NCBI GenBank assembly: GCA_004102785.1
Contig: SCEJ01000012.1
Location: 1 to 63,122 of the forward strand
Origin: Muribaculaceae bacterium Isolate-013 (NCI)
Lineage (GTDB): Bacteria; Bacteroidota; Bacteroidia; Bacteroidales; Muribaculaceae
Length of the DNA stretch: 63,122 nt
Direction: 5' to 3'
Shown here: piece after piece, positions 55,620 to 63,122 of the stretch
Position numbering within the stretch: the stretch's first letter is position 1
How the letters are laid out: every line of letters starts with the position of its first letter
The notes under the pieces: model-generated
The model's input: only the letters and a program-made list of their open reading frames with translations
The model's database searches: none
Told to the model about the DNA's origin: nothing
Translations under genes and position numbers: made by a program

Positions 55620-55707
55620 GGATTTTCAGCCAAGCCCCGGCATTGGGGCGTATGGTAATGAATGTGGCGCTCCGGGGACGATGGCCCCGAATCACACGGT
55701 TGCGCCT

Positions 55708-56343
55708 TCAGGCTTCGACCACGCGGAATGTGCCCGGCGAGAGATAAACCTGCCCCGGGCCGGTGATGGTGAGCATACTCAGCCCCTCGCCGGCAAACAC
55801 GTTTTTCAACGACCAGTTCGACGACATCTGCCGCTCGGTGATCGAGTGCAGCGCTATGATGTGGTTCTCGTCGACCTGGATGCTCTCCCCCGGCTGAAGC
55901 TGCCGGCATATCGGAGTGCCGTTGGTGTCGAGAAACACTGTGGTGTTGCCCGTGATTTTCTGAAGCATCAGCCCCATGCCGCCGGCAAGACCGTTGAGCG
56001 ACAGCTTGGTGCTCACCTCCACGCGCCGGCACGACCCTACGTAGACGCCGCGGTGGCATATCATGGTCTCGCCGGTGAGATTCACCGGCAGGAGGCCGCA
56101 TTTGCTCCCCAGCACTATCAGGCGCGGACGGTCGGTTGGGTTGTACAGGCGCATCATGAACATCGACTCGCCTGAGAGTTTCACGCTGATGATGCGCCCC
56201 AGGCCGCCGCCGTTGAGTTTCACCTCTTTCTCCACACCGCTTTCGAGGTAGATCAGCGCGCCCTTCTCGGCGTAGAACTCCTCGCCCGGGTAGAGGCGCA
56301 CCTCAAGGTGCTGTATGAAATCTCCTACTATTCTGTATTCCAT
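55708..56343 (-). CDS. AIM24 family protein
   Basis: A 211-residue beta-rich protein of the AIM24/TIGR00266 family. It begins EYRIVGDFIQHLEVRLYPGEEFYAEKGALIY, then repeats of a glycine-rich double-psi-like pattern (GGGLGRIISVKLSGESMFMM; GGMGLMLQKITGNTTVFL; GPGQVYLSPGTFRVVEA). Bacterial members have no settled function. The ATG at 56343 is chosen because the gap terminator ends just upstream; an ATG seven codons earlier would lie inside that hairpin's tail. Confidence 0.85.
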   Translation of the reverse strand: MEYRIVGDFIQHLEVRLYPGEEFYAEKGALIYLESGVEKEVKLNGGGLGRIISVKLSGESMFMMRLYNPTDRPRLIVLGSKCGLLPVNLTGETMICHRGVYVGSCRRVEVSTKLSLNGLAGGMGLMLQKITGNTTVFLDTNGTPICRQLQPGESIQVDENHIIALHSITERQMSSNWSLKNVFAGEGLSMLTITGPGQVYLSPGTFRVVEA

Positions 56344-56353
56344 AGGTATAAAC

Positions 56354-56393
56354 AAAAAGGCCACGCCGGGTAAAGAATCACCCCGGCGCGGCC
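56354..56393 (-). terminator. Terminator of gap
   Basis: GGCCACGCCGGG (56359-56370) pairs with CCCGGCGCGGCC (56382-56393) with one G-U; on the minus strand TTTTTG follows. It stands 25 bases after the gap stop codon. Confidence 0.88.
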
Positions 56394-56418
56394 AGTTATC
56401 GTTCAGTGGCTACGGTTA

Positions 56419-57543
<1,125 letters not shown>

Positions 57544-57572
57544 TCTTACCAAACCCTGTTCATTTATATGAC

Positions 57573-58211
57573 TCATTTTGGGCGCTCCCATACCGGCAAA
57601 TATAAGATATAGTAGGCGAATGGGTCCGGAAAATCTACCGGGTATATTCTGTGGCTTTCGATGTCCTTTAAATCTTCTTTTGTCAGCTTATGTTCATACT
57701 GTACAAGCGGCTCCATACAAGTCAGACAGTTATAACTGTTGCCTCGTATAAGGAATTTCAGAAGATAATCGGGTTGATTATCGATCCGGACTATTCTGAA
57801 ATTTTTTGTAAATGGCAAATACTCAAATTCTGGAGTTGGCGACAAAGGTTCTGGAAAGACCATATCGCCCATCACGACCCGACTATAAGCAGCCGGTTTC
57901 AGTGCAAGTAGAACATCGCTGCTTTCCCATACGAATAAACCGGCACTATCTGATTTTAAAAAATCTTTTTCGGTGACATTGTTGTTGATTTTCGCACGGT
58001 CTCCATCGAGAAGAATGAACATTTGATTATTCTTTCCGATCAGTATCATGCTGTCGTCAAACTTCACGGTATCACAAATCATCATGCTGCCTCGAGCTCT
58101 TACATCACTAACATCCAGCCATTCACCTTGAGTCCTGCAACCAACGGCGCACAACATCAGCCACACGCAACAGGTTAAGGTAAACACTGTACTCTTGGAA
58201 TACGTTTTCAT
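57573..58211 (-). CDS. Lipoprotein, second of a related pair
   Basis: A 212-residue lipoprotein with lipobox LCAVGC (Cys25). No family is recognised. It shares with the upstream neighbour (58262-58915) the order MILIGKNNQMFILL / VILKSSSNNMFVLA, then NFRIVR...LIRGNSYN / NFQIVK...LVRGESYN, and a C-terminal PFAYYILYLPV / PSAYYKLYVPV, so the two are distant paralogues. The ATG at 58211 is chosen because it puts the signal peptide at the N-terminus. Its AT-rich codon use differs from most of the window and points to transfer. Confidence 0.75.
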   Translation of the reverse strand: MKTYSKSTVFTLTCCVWLMLCAVGCRTQGEWLDVSDVRARGSMMICDTVKFDDSMILIGKNNQMFILLDGDRAKINNNVTEKDFLKSDSAGLFVWESSDVLLALKPAAYSRVVMGDMVFPEPLSPTPEFEYLPFTKNFRIVRIDNQPDYLLKFLIRGNSYNCLTCMEPLVQYEHKLTKEDLKDIESHRIYPVDFPDPFAYYILYLPVWERPK

Positions 58212-58261
58212 TATATCCACTATGATATTTCCGAAGTGTTTAAAAGTATCTATTTTGCATA

Positions 58262-58915
58262 TCATTCCGACACCGCCCGAACAGGCACATATAACTTATA
58301 ATAAGCCGACGGTGCACAAAAAGGGATATCCGATGAGGATTCGTCATTGCTGTCGTGCTGTACCGGCAAATCCCCAATATATTGGCTGATAATTCGCGGT
58401 ATTCTATATCTATTATAACTTTCACCACGAACCAGGATGACTATAAAGGCATCGATTTTATTCTCCGGTTTGACTATTTGAAAGTTTTTATTCATCTCAA
58501 ACTCCTTATATCGAAATTGAGACACAGGATCATAAGGCATGTTAATCAAACGGCCGTATTCTTTTGGAGGGAAACATCTCATAAAACATTCATAAAAATC
58601 CAAAGAGACAATACCTGCACCGTATGAATTCACAACATCACTTTCAGTAGTCTCGTTTTTGATACTGTCAAGTAATTCAGGGGCTAAAACAAACATATTA
58701 TTGGAACTCGATTTCAGAATCACAAACTCAGATATTGAGTCCACTCCAGCGTAGTAACATTCATATGGAGCCCCTTGTATATTTTTCGTTTTGGAGACAT
58801 TGGCAATCATGTTATCCAAAAGACCAGCAGCACACGATACCACTATATTATCCAAAACACCAGCTGCACACGATACCACTACCGAAAAAAACAGACAAAC
58901 AAGTAATTTTCTCAT
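58262..58915 (-). CDS. Lipoprotein, first of a related pair, with duplicated lipobox
   Basis: A 217-residue lipoprotein. The signal peptide ends at VVVSCAAG (Cys16), and a 36-bp tandem duplication (58808-58879) repeats this segment as VVSCAAG a second time, so a second lipobox-like Cys follows 12 residues later. The mature part is unrecognised but paralogous to the next gene. It begins 23 bases after the protease gene's stop, so the three form an operon read from the promoter at 59344-59374. AT-rich like its neighbours. Confidence 0.75.
   Translation of the reverse strand: MRKLLVCLFFSVVVSCAAGVLDNIVVSCAAGLLDNMIANVSKTKNIQGAPYECYYAGVDSISEFVILKSSSNNMFVLAPELLDSIKNETTESDVVNSYGAGIVSLDFYECFMRCFPPKEYGRLINMPYDPVSQFRYKEFEMNKNFQIVKPENKIDAFIVILVRGESYNRYRIPRIISQYIGDLPVQHDSNDESSSDIPFCAPSAYYKLYVPVRAVSE
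58808..58879. repeat. 36-bp tandem duplication
   Basis: 58808-58843 and 58844-58879 are two 36-base copies with five or so differences, in frame inside the lipoprotein gene; they add twelve residues and repeat the lipobox. Confidence 0.9.
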
Positions 58916-58938
58916 CTTTTTTAGTTATAACGCTTTAT

Positions 58939-59331
58939 TCATTGTTCTTTATTTTCAGAGTTACTTTGAAATATAACATACCCTTTACCACTATGATCAT
59001 CATCCTTTCGTTCATTAGGATTCATTGCCTTAGAGACTATTTCCCATACTTCCGACGGCAGAATGAATGCCATTCGTTCTTTCTTATTACCTCTTGGGGT
59101 CATTAATCCAAATACGAAATAAACAAGTCCTAATGTATGACCTATTTCATGGGCTGCTGTTAGATTGGCCATCGTTTCGTTATCCACGCATATATATACT
59201 CCAGCGTTAGTTTCCCCCAACGGCACCCTTCTCAATTTTATCCTTAGGAATACCGTGTACATAAGTATTGGGATTGAATATAAGATTGGCGACAGCGATA
59301 ATAGAGCATAGCAGGGGATTGCCTGGAGCAT
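58939..59331 (-). pseudogene. Metzincin-type metalloprotease, probably frameshifted
   Basis: The open frame gives 130 residues with the zinc motif AAHEIGHTLGL and a Met-turn-like GLMTPRG ten residues on, typical of metzincins; the third ligand position after HEIGHTLGLV is Tyr rather than His or Asp. Before GETNAGVYICVDN the frame looks wrong: the +1 frame of the same DNA reads NPNTYVHGIPKDKIEKG, then AVGGN and a stop at 59207-59209, which looks like genuine protein. The two frames meet near a run of five C (plus strand, 59214-59218). So the gene is likely a frameshifted protease, or that run is a sequencing error. A full promoter stands just upstream. Confidence 0.6.
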
Positions 59332-59343
59332 AGTGCCCTGGCG

Positions 59344-59374
59344 CAAAGATAGTGAATGGTCGTAGCGAAAGCAA
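59344..59374 (-). promoter_or_regulatory. Promoter of the protease-lipoprotein cassette (TTG-N20-TATCTTTG)
   Basis: Minus strand: TTG (complement of 59372-59374), 20 bases, TATCTTTG (complement of 59344-59351). It overlaps the DNA that reads as protease in the +1 frame, so promoter and coding trace conflict; the match may partly be chance. Confidence 0.6.
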
Positions 59375-59492
59375 ATTATTGAATATGTTTAAAAGCAGAA
59401 ACCTCTCATTTGCAGTGTGGCGGCTGTTGCATGTCTACCGGAGGGGGCCGGGGGAAATAAGTGTTCTTGACACTTAAACGTATGTGGGCCGG
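59375..59492. other. Non-coding remnant between cassette and gene fragment
   Basis: No intact gene. A small hairpin AAGTGT/ACACTT lies at 59459-59475, just past the stop of the truncated gene fragment on the minus strand. Confidence 0.4.
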
Positions 59493-59612
59493 TTATGCGA
59501 GGGGACGTGTGGCGGCGAATCCGGGAAGGTTGCGCCAGGCCAGGGTGCAGAAGGAGGAGGTGGGATCGGAGTTGTATTTGAGGTGGTAGCGCTCGGAGGA
59601 GAGGCCGTGGAA
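59493..59612 (-). pseudogene. 3' end fragment of the hypothetical gene at 60364
   Basis: Encodes GLSSERYHLKYNSDPTSSF, then CTLAWRNLPGFAATRP, identical to the C-terminus of the protein at 60364-60840, but ends PLA instead of PMT. The DNA of 59502-59610 matches 60373-60481 with three differences. The rest of the gene is missing upstream of it, so this is a duplicated remnant (copy B'). Confidence 0.93.
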
Positions 59613-59672
59613 TTTGGGAGTTTCGTTGAAAAATAATTTGTAAATAATTGGCTTTAACTTCCCGAGTTTGGG

Positions 59673-59741
59673 AGTTAGCAAAAAATTTCGCCATAGCCAA
59701 CATTATAGCAAAAATTAAGGAAATATTTCTTTATTTGGCAC
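59673..59741. repeat. 69-bp direct repeat, copy A' (second copy of the gap upstream region)
   Basis: Matches 57475-57543. The acyltransferase stop codon (59731-59733) lies inside it. A 10-base repeat TTTGGGAGTT (59613-59622 and 59667-59676) frames the junction between this copy and the gene fragment. Confidence 0.95.
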
Positions 59742-60363
59742 ATCCCTGCCTCAGCTCTTCAACCCGTTGTGTCTGATTCTGTGAGCCGTCGCGGTAACGG
59801 ATTATTCTGGCGGGGTTGCCCCCCACGATGGCGTAAGGAGGAACCGACCGGGTGACTACCGCTCCGGCTCCGATTATCGCGCCATGACCGATGGTAGTAT
59901 TTTTAGCGAGGATTATGGCGCGGGTTCCTATCCATACATCTGATTCGATTGTAAGCTGTGTCTTGGCTATATCACCTTGCTTACCCATCGGAATATCCAG
60001 ACGGTCGAACCTGTGCCCCCCTCCCATGACGAGTACATCCTCAGCCATCATTATGTCGCTACCCATTTCCAATATGACGTTATGCATCTTGAACCGCGGA
60101 CCTATTCCTGACTTTCCGCTGATTGATATGTTCCGCAGGTTTCCCAGGTAAGCTCCCCGGCAGATATTTGCCTTCGTAGAAACCCGCGGGTTGATCATAT
60201 GAAGGATTCCGGCACGTGTCTTGCGGAAGAAACGGCCCAATACCGGAAATGAATTGTCAGGCAGGATGTAATGCAAAGCGTACCAAGTGAATACGGCGGC
60301 AAGACGTAATGGATTGTCCATAAGCGTAGGGAGATAAGGGATGGTTATATTGTCGGCCTCCAT
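59731..60363 (-). CDS. Hexapeptide-repeat acyltransferase
   Basis: A 210-residue left-handed beta-helix acyltransferase of the LbH family, like WcaF/MaT sugar or serine O-acetyltransferases. Repeats run from about residue 58 to 190: [39 protein letters not shown], then [40 protein letters not shown] and [10 protein letters not shown]. The active-site His is probably the one in [10 protein letters not shown] near 115. Its ATG follows the stop of the upstream gene directly (TAA-ATG). It is lower in GC than the flanking genes. The substrate is unknown. Confidence 0.87.
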   Translation of the reverse strand: MEADNITIPYLPTLMDNPLRLAAVFTWYALHYILPDNSFPVLGRFFRKTRAGILHMINPRVSTKANICRGAYLGNLRNISISGKSGIGPRFKMHNVILEMGSDIMMAEDVLVMGGGHRFDRLDIPMGKQGDIAKTQLTIESDVWIGTRAIILAKNTTIGHGAIIGAGAVVTRSVPPYAIVGGNPARIIRYRDGSQNQTQRVEELRQGCAK

Positions 60364-60840
60364 TTAAGTCATGGGACGGGTGGCGGCGAATCCGGGAAGG
60401 TTGCGCCAGGCCAGGGTGCAGAATGAGGAGGTGGGATCGGAGTTGTATTTGAGGTGGTAGCGCTCGGAGGAGAGGCCGGGGAGGATGAAGGTGGCGCAGT
60501 TTACGGGCTGTGGCGGCTCGCTGTCGAGGGTGGCGGCCGACGACGACGGGGCGGGGGTGACGCGCTCCTCGATGGCGAGGTCGAATCCCTTGCGTGTCAC
60601 GGCCAGGGCCACTGTGGCGGCGGCCGTGAGTCCTTCCAGTCCGTAGCGGCGTATCACCAGGGCGCCGTCGGCACGGGTTGAGAATTCCACTCGCGGGGCG
60701 GTGTCGGCGCCCGGCTCGGCGGTGAGTTCGGCGGTGATGAAGCCGGTCTCGGCCGGCCCGTGGCCACGGGGGATGGCCAGGGCTGCCACTGCGGCGGCAG
60801 CGGCCATGAAAAGGAGAGTATATAGAGTGAGCTGGTCCAA
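60364..60840 (-). CDS. Conserved-type hypothetical membrane-anchored protein
   Basis: A 158-residue protein, not recognised. The first about 22 residues are a hydrophobic anchor (LTLYTLLFMAAAAAVAALAI). The rest is Ala/Glu/Thr-rich with a C-terminal GLSSERYHLKYN stretch that also survives as a fragment at 59493-59612. It lies five bases after mgtE and directly before the acyltransferase, so it belongs to the rsmA-mgtE unit. Its 3' end forms the boundary (copy B, 60373-60481) of the variable locus. Confidence 0.75.
   Translation of the reverse strand: MDQLTLYTLLFMAAAAAVAALAIPRGHGPAETGFITAELTAEPGADTAPRVEFSTRADGALVIRRYGLEGLTAAATVALAVTRKGFDLAIEERVTPAPSSSAATLDSEPPQPVNCATFILPGLSSERYHLKYNSDPTSSFCTLAWRNLPGFAATRPMT
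60373..60481. repeat. 109-bp direct repeat, copy B
   Basis: Same orientation as 59502-59610 (copy B') with three differences. Copy B is the 3' end of the intact gene at 60364-60840. Confidence 0.95.
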
Positions 60841-60845
60841 AGTGT

Positions 60846-62207
60846 TCAGGTGAGGGCCGCCATCATTGCCGATGAGATGAGCATATAGATGAGCATGCCG
60901 ATGATGTCGTTGGTAATGGAGATAAAGGGGCCGGTGGCGAGAGCCGGGTCGATTTTGAAGCGCTCCAGGGTGAGAGGCACGAAGGTGCCGAACACCGAGG
61001 CGAAGAGCACCACAGCCATCAGCGAGAGGCTCACGGCCAGTGTTGTGGGGTTCCAGGGGTTGAGGGTGCAGCAGTTGTATGCGAACACCGTCAGGGAGAT
61101 GATGAGGCCGTTGACGAACCCCACGCCTATCTCCTTGATGAGCTGGCGCCCGGTGTCCTTGAGGTCGAGCGAGCCGTTGGCGAGGCCCTGCACCACGATG
61201 GCCGACGACTGTATGCCGACATTACCGCCGGTGCCGCCGATCATGGGGATAAAAAGAGCCATGGCTGGGTTGGTGGCGAATCCCTGCTCGAAATTGCCGA
61301 GAATCAAGGAGTTGCCGATGCCGCCGAGGATGCCTATCATAAGCCAGGGCAGGCGGGCGCGCGTCTGCTGCCAGAGAGTGTCGTTGGAGTCGGTGTCCTG
61401 CGACAGACCCGAAGCCAACTGGTAGTCGCGTTCCGATGATTCGCGCACCGAGTCCATCACGTCGTCGACCGTGATATGCCCCACCAGCCGCCCGATGGAG
61501 TCGACAACGGGCATGGCCACAAGGTTGTATTTCTCGAAGTCGATGGCCACATCGTCGAGCGGAGTGTCGGTCTTTACCGACACCGGGTCCGACTCCATCA
61601 CATTCTTTATCTTCGACACCGAAGGGTGAGTGATGAGTTTTTTCAGCGGGAGGGTGCCGCGCAGGCGGTCATCGTTGTCGACCACATACACGTTGTAGAC
61701 CTCGTCCATATCCTCGGCCTGCATACGGAGCTGCTTGATGCACTCGGGCATCGACCAGTTCTCGTTGACTACGAGCATTTCCGTGCCCATCAGACCGCCG
61801 GCCGTGTCCTCGTCGTACTTCAGCAGGTCGATGATGTCGCCGGCCTGCTCCACGTCGTCGATGTGCGAGAGCACCTCGTCGCGGTCCTCCTCGTCGAGGT
61901 CCTGTATAAGGTCAACGGCGTCGTCGGTGTCGAGGTGGTCCACATATAGGCGGGCGATTTCCTCGGGTTCCATATCGTGGAGGAGCTTCTTACGGTCGTC
62001 CTCGTCAAGCTCCATGAGCACCTCGGCGGCCTTGTCGCCGTCAAGCAGCCGGTAGAGATATTCGGCCTGCTCAAGGTTGAGGTCCTGGTACAGCTCGGCG
62101 ATGTCGGCCGGATGAAGGTCCTCGAGAATCTTCTTGGCCGCCACATCGTCGTGCATCTCCACGATATGCTCGATATTCTTTATATATTCCTCGTCAAATT
62201 CCTTCAT
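60846..62207 (-). CDS. mgtE: Magnesium transporter MgtE
   Basis: A 453-residue Mg2+ channel. The N-terminal superhelical domain (residues 1-130) is followed by two CBS domains (GTEMLVVNENWSMPECIKQL; LPLKKLITHPSVSKIKNVM) that sense Mg2+, then five membrane helices with GGTGGNVGIQSSAIVVQGLA near 325, the pore-lining stretch. The start overlaps the end of rsmA by 14 bases. Full length. Confidence 0.95.
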   Translation of the reverse strand: MKEFDEEYIKNIEHIVEMHDDVAAKKILEDLHPADIAELYQDLNLEQAEYLYRLLDGDKAAEVLMELDEDDRKKLLHDMEPEEIARLYVDHLDTDDAVDLIQDLDEEDRDEVLSHIDDVEQAGDIIDLLKYDEDTAGGLMGTEMLVVNENWSMPECIKQLRMQAEDMDEVYNVYVVDNDDRLRGTLPLKKLITHPSVSKIKNVMESDPVSVKTDTPLDDVAIDFEKYNLVAMPVVDSIGRLVGHITVDDVMDSVRESSERDYQLASGLSQDTDSNDTLWQQTRARLPWLMIGILGGIGNSLILGNFEQGFATNPAMALFIPMIGGTGGNVGIQSSAIVVQGLANGSLDLKDTGRQLIKEIGVGFVNGLIISLTVFAYNCCTLNPWNPTTLAVSLSLMAVVLFASVFGTFVPLTLERFKIDPALATGPFISITNDIIGMLIYMLISSAMMAALT

Positions 62208-62982
62208 TACGCAGGGTGGTTACGAGGTTTGTCAATTCGATGAACTGCTCTACCGATAGCTGCTCGGGGCGCATGGCCATCAGCGGCGACTCCGGAACTG
62301 CGGCGCCGGGCGGCAGCAGCGGACGGATGGAGTTGCGGATGGTCTTGCGGCGCTGCCCGAAGGTGGTCTTCACTACCGAACGGAACACCCGTTCGTCGCA
62401 TCCGAGGTCGGTTCGGCCGTTGCGGCGCGCGCGTATCACCCCCGACTTTACTTTTGGCGGCGGGATGAACACCCCTTCGCTCACGGTGAAGAGATACTCC
62501 ACGTCATACCATGCCTGGAGCAGCACCGACAGGATGCCGCGGGCCTTGGTGCCCTCGCGGGCGGCCAGACGCTCGGCCACCTCGCGCTGGAGCATACCAG
62601 AGGCGCACACACACCGGTCCTTGAAGTCAAGTATGTGGAAGAATATCTGCGAGGAGATATTATAGGGGTAGTTTCCTATCACGCAGAAGTCGCGGCCGGG
62701 GAAAAGCGCTGCGAGGTCGAGCGCGAGAAAGTCCTTCTCTACGATTCTGCCGGCGATTGCCGGCATTTCGCGCCGCAGATACTCCACGCTCTCGGTGTCG
62801 ATTTCCACCACCGTCACATCATGCCCATCCTCCAGCAGCCAGCGTGTGAGCGCACCCATGCCCGGCCCCACTTCGAGCACCGGCGTGGAGCGGTAGCCGT
62901 CGAGGGTGGCGGCGATGCGCTTCGCCACCGACTCGTCAGCGAGAAAATGCTGACCCAACGCTTTCTTTGGCTTGACTTTCAT
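62194..62982 (-). CDS. rsmA: 16S rRNA (adenine1518/1519-N6) dimethyltransferase
   Basis: KsgA/RsmA dimethylates A1518 and A1519 of 16S rRNA during 30S assembly. The 262 residues show KALGQHFLADESVAKRI at the start, EVGPGMGALTRWLL near 37 (SAM site), and NYPYNISSQIFF near 104 (catalytic NxxY). Full length. It heads the rsmA-mgtE-hypothetical-acyltransferase unit on the minus strand. Confidence 0.96.
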   Translation of the reverse strand: MKVKPKKALGQHFLADESVAKRIAATLDGYRSTPVLEVGPGMGALTRWLLEDGHDVTVVEIDTESVEYLRREMPAIAGRIVEKDFLALDLAALFPGRDFCVIGNYPYNISSQIFFHILDFKDRCVCASGMLQREVAERLAAREGTKARGILSVLLQAWYDVEYLFTVSEGVFIPPPKVKSGVIRARRNGRTDLGCDERVFRSVVKTTFGQRRKTIRNSIRPLLPPGAAVPESPLMAMRPEQLSVEQFIELTNLVTTLRNEGI

Positions 62983-63024
62983 GTAATTAAGTATATCGTA
63001 AAAATAAATTAATGTATTGATATG

Positions 63025-63122
63025 TTAAGCCGCAGGTCTACAGAAATTAATCATGTATCGTTTACCAACGTTGGAGAGGATGTCTTCTACGGTGGCGAAC
63101 AAGACGTGTTTATCTCCGTAGA
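63025..63122 (-). CDS. Partial gene, C-terminal end only
   Basis: On the minus strand the last 98 bases read YGDKHVLFATVEDILSNVGK, then RYMINFCRPAA and a stop codon. The reading is protein-like throughout, so the 3' end of a gene that extends beyond the window is likely. The family is not recognised. It would lie 42 bases upstream of rsmA. Confidence 0.6.
   Translation of the reverse strand, partial: YGDKHVLFATVEDILSNVGKRYMINFCRPAA

Overview
The window reads as a high-GC chromosomal segment of a gut Bacteroidales, most likely Muribaculaceae or a close relative (inference). The evidence is: promoters of the Bacteroidota form TTG-N19-21-TAnnTTTG in front of many genes; large secreted proteins with Bacteroidales-type C-terminal tails; a GldE-like CorC protein; RNase H with a viroplasmin domain; a Wza/BY-kinase exopolysaccharide locus; a sphingolipid/inositol-lipid type gene set; and the mitochondrial-like aconitase and isocitrate dehydrogenase known from Bacteroides. 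Almost all of it is dense coding sequence. The clear exception in composition is the AT-richer stretch at about 57.5-60.4 kb.

Layout. 0.4-4.9 kb: a large secreted protein. 5.1-9.0 kb: mutS-rnz-tadA. 9.3-18.0 kb: a seven-gene citrate operon, citD-citE-citF-citX-citCG(fused)-aconitase-icd. 18.0-19.5 kb: a gene-poor stretch with a paralogue fragment of the first gene, REP-like palindromes, a small membrane protein and a promoter plus 21-bp hairpin. 19.5-29.6 kb: housekeeping genes (panB, TPR protein, cdd, yqeY, serS, mscL, aroK, an alanine-dehydrogenase-like protein, rnhA, a lipoprotein, an acyl-CoA ligase). 29.8-37.5 kb, minus strand: an exopolysaccharide operon (wza-like, BY-kinase, polymerase-like, glycosyltransferase, LtaS-like phosphotransferase). 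37.6-42.2 kb: a second giant surface protein. 42.5-45.7 kb: ATP-grasp, GtrA, CDP-alcohol phosphatidyltransferase and Aur1-like PAP2. 45.7-51.6 kb: gldE, a phosphopantetheinyl transferase, a secreted endo/exonuclease, a flippase and a glycosyltransferase. 51.9-57.4 kb: eno, purB, two tRNA-Val, an AIM24 protein and gap. 57.5-60.4 kb: a cassette-like variable locus. 60.4-63.1 kb: a conserved hypothetical, mgtE, rsmA and a partial gene.

Three places stand out. First, a complete citrate lyase set with its own maturation enzymes is joined to aconitase and isocitrate dehydrogenase, with no citrate synthase, citrate carrier or oxaloacetate decarboxylase nearby. This suggests a citrate lyase-based branch between oxaloacetate/acetate and 2-oxoglutarate. 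Second, the four-gene membrane-lipid operon looks like a variant of the Bacteroidota inositol-lipid cluster with an ATP-grasp enzyme as an added partner. Third, between gap and the hypothetical gene at 60364, two different low-GC cassettes lie in tandem, each bounded by the same two flanks (a 69-bp repeat and a 109-bp repeat), which records cassette exchange and addition at one locus. One cassette carries a frameshifted metzincin-type protease and two related lipoproteins; the other carries a hexapeptide acyltransferase.

All functional calls come from motif recognition by eye; no database search was run.
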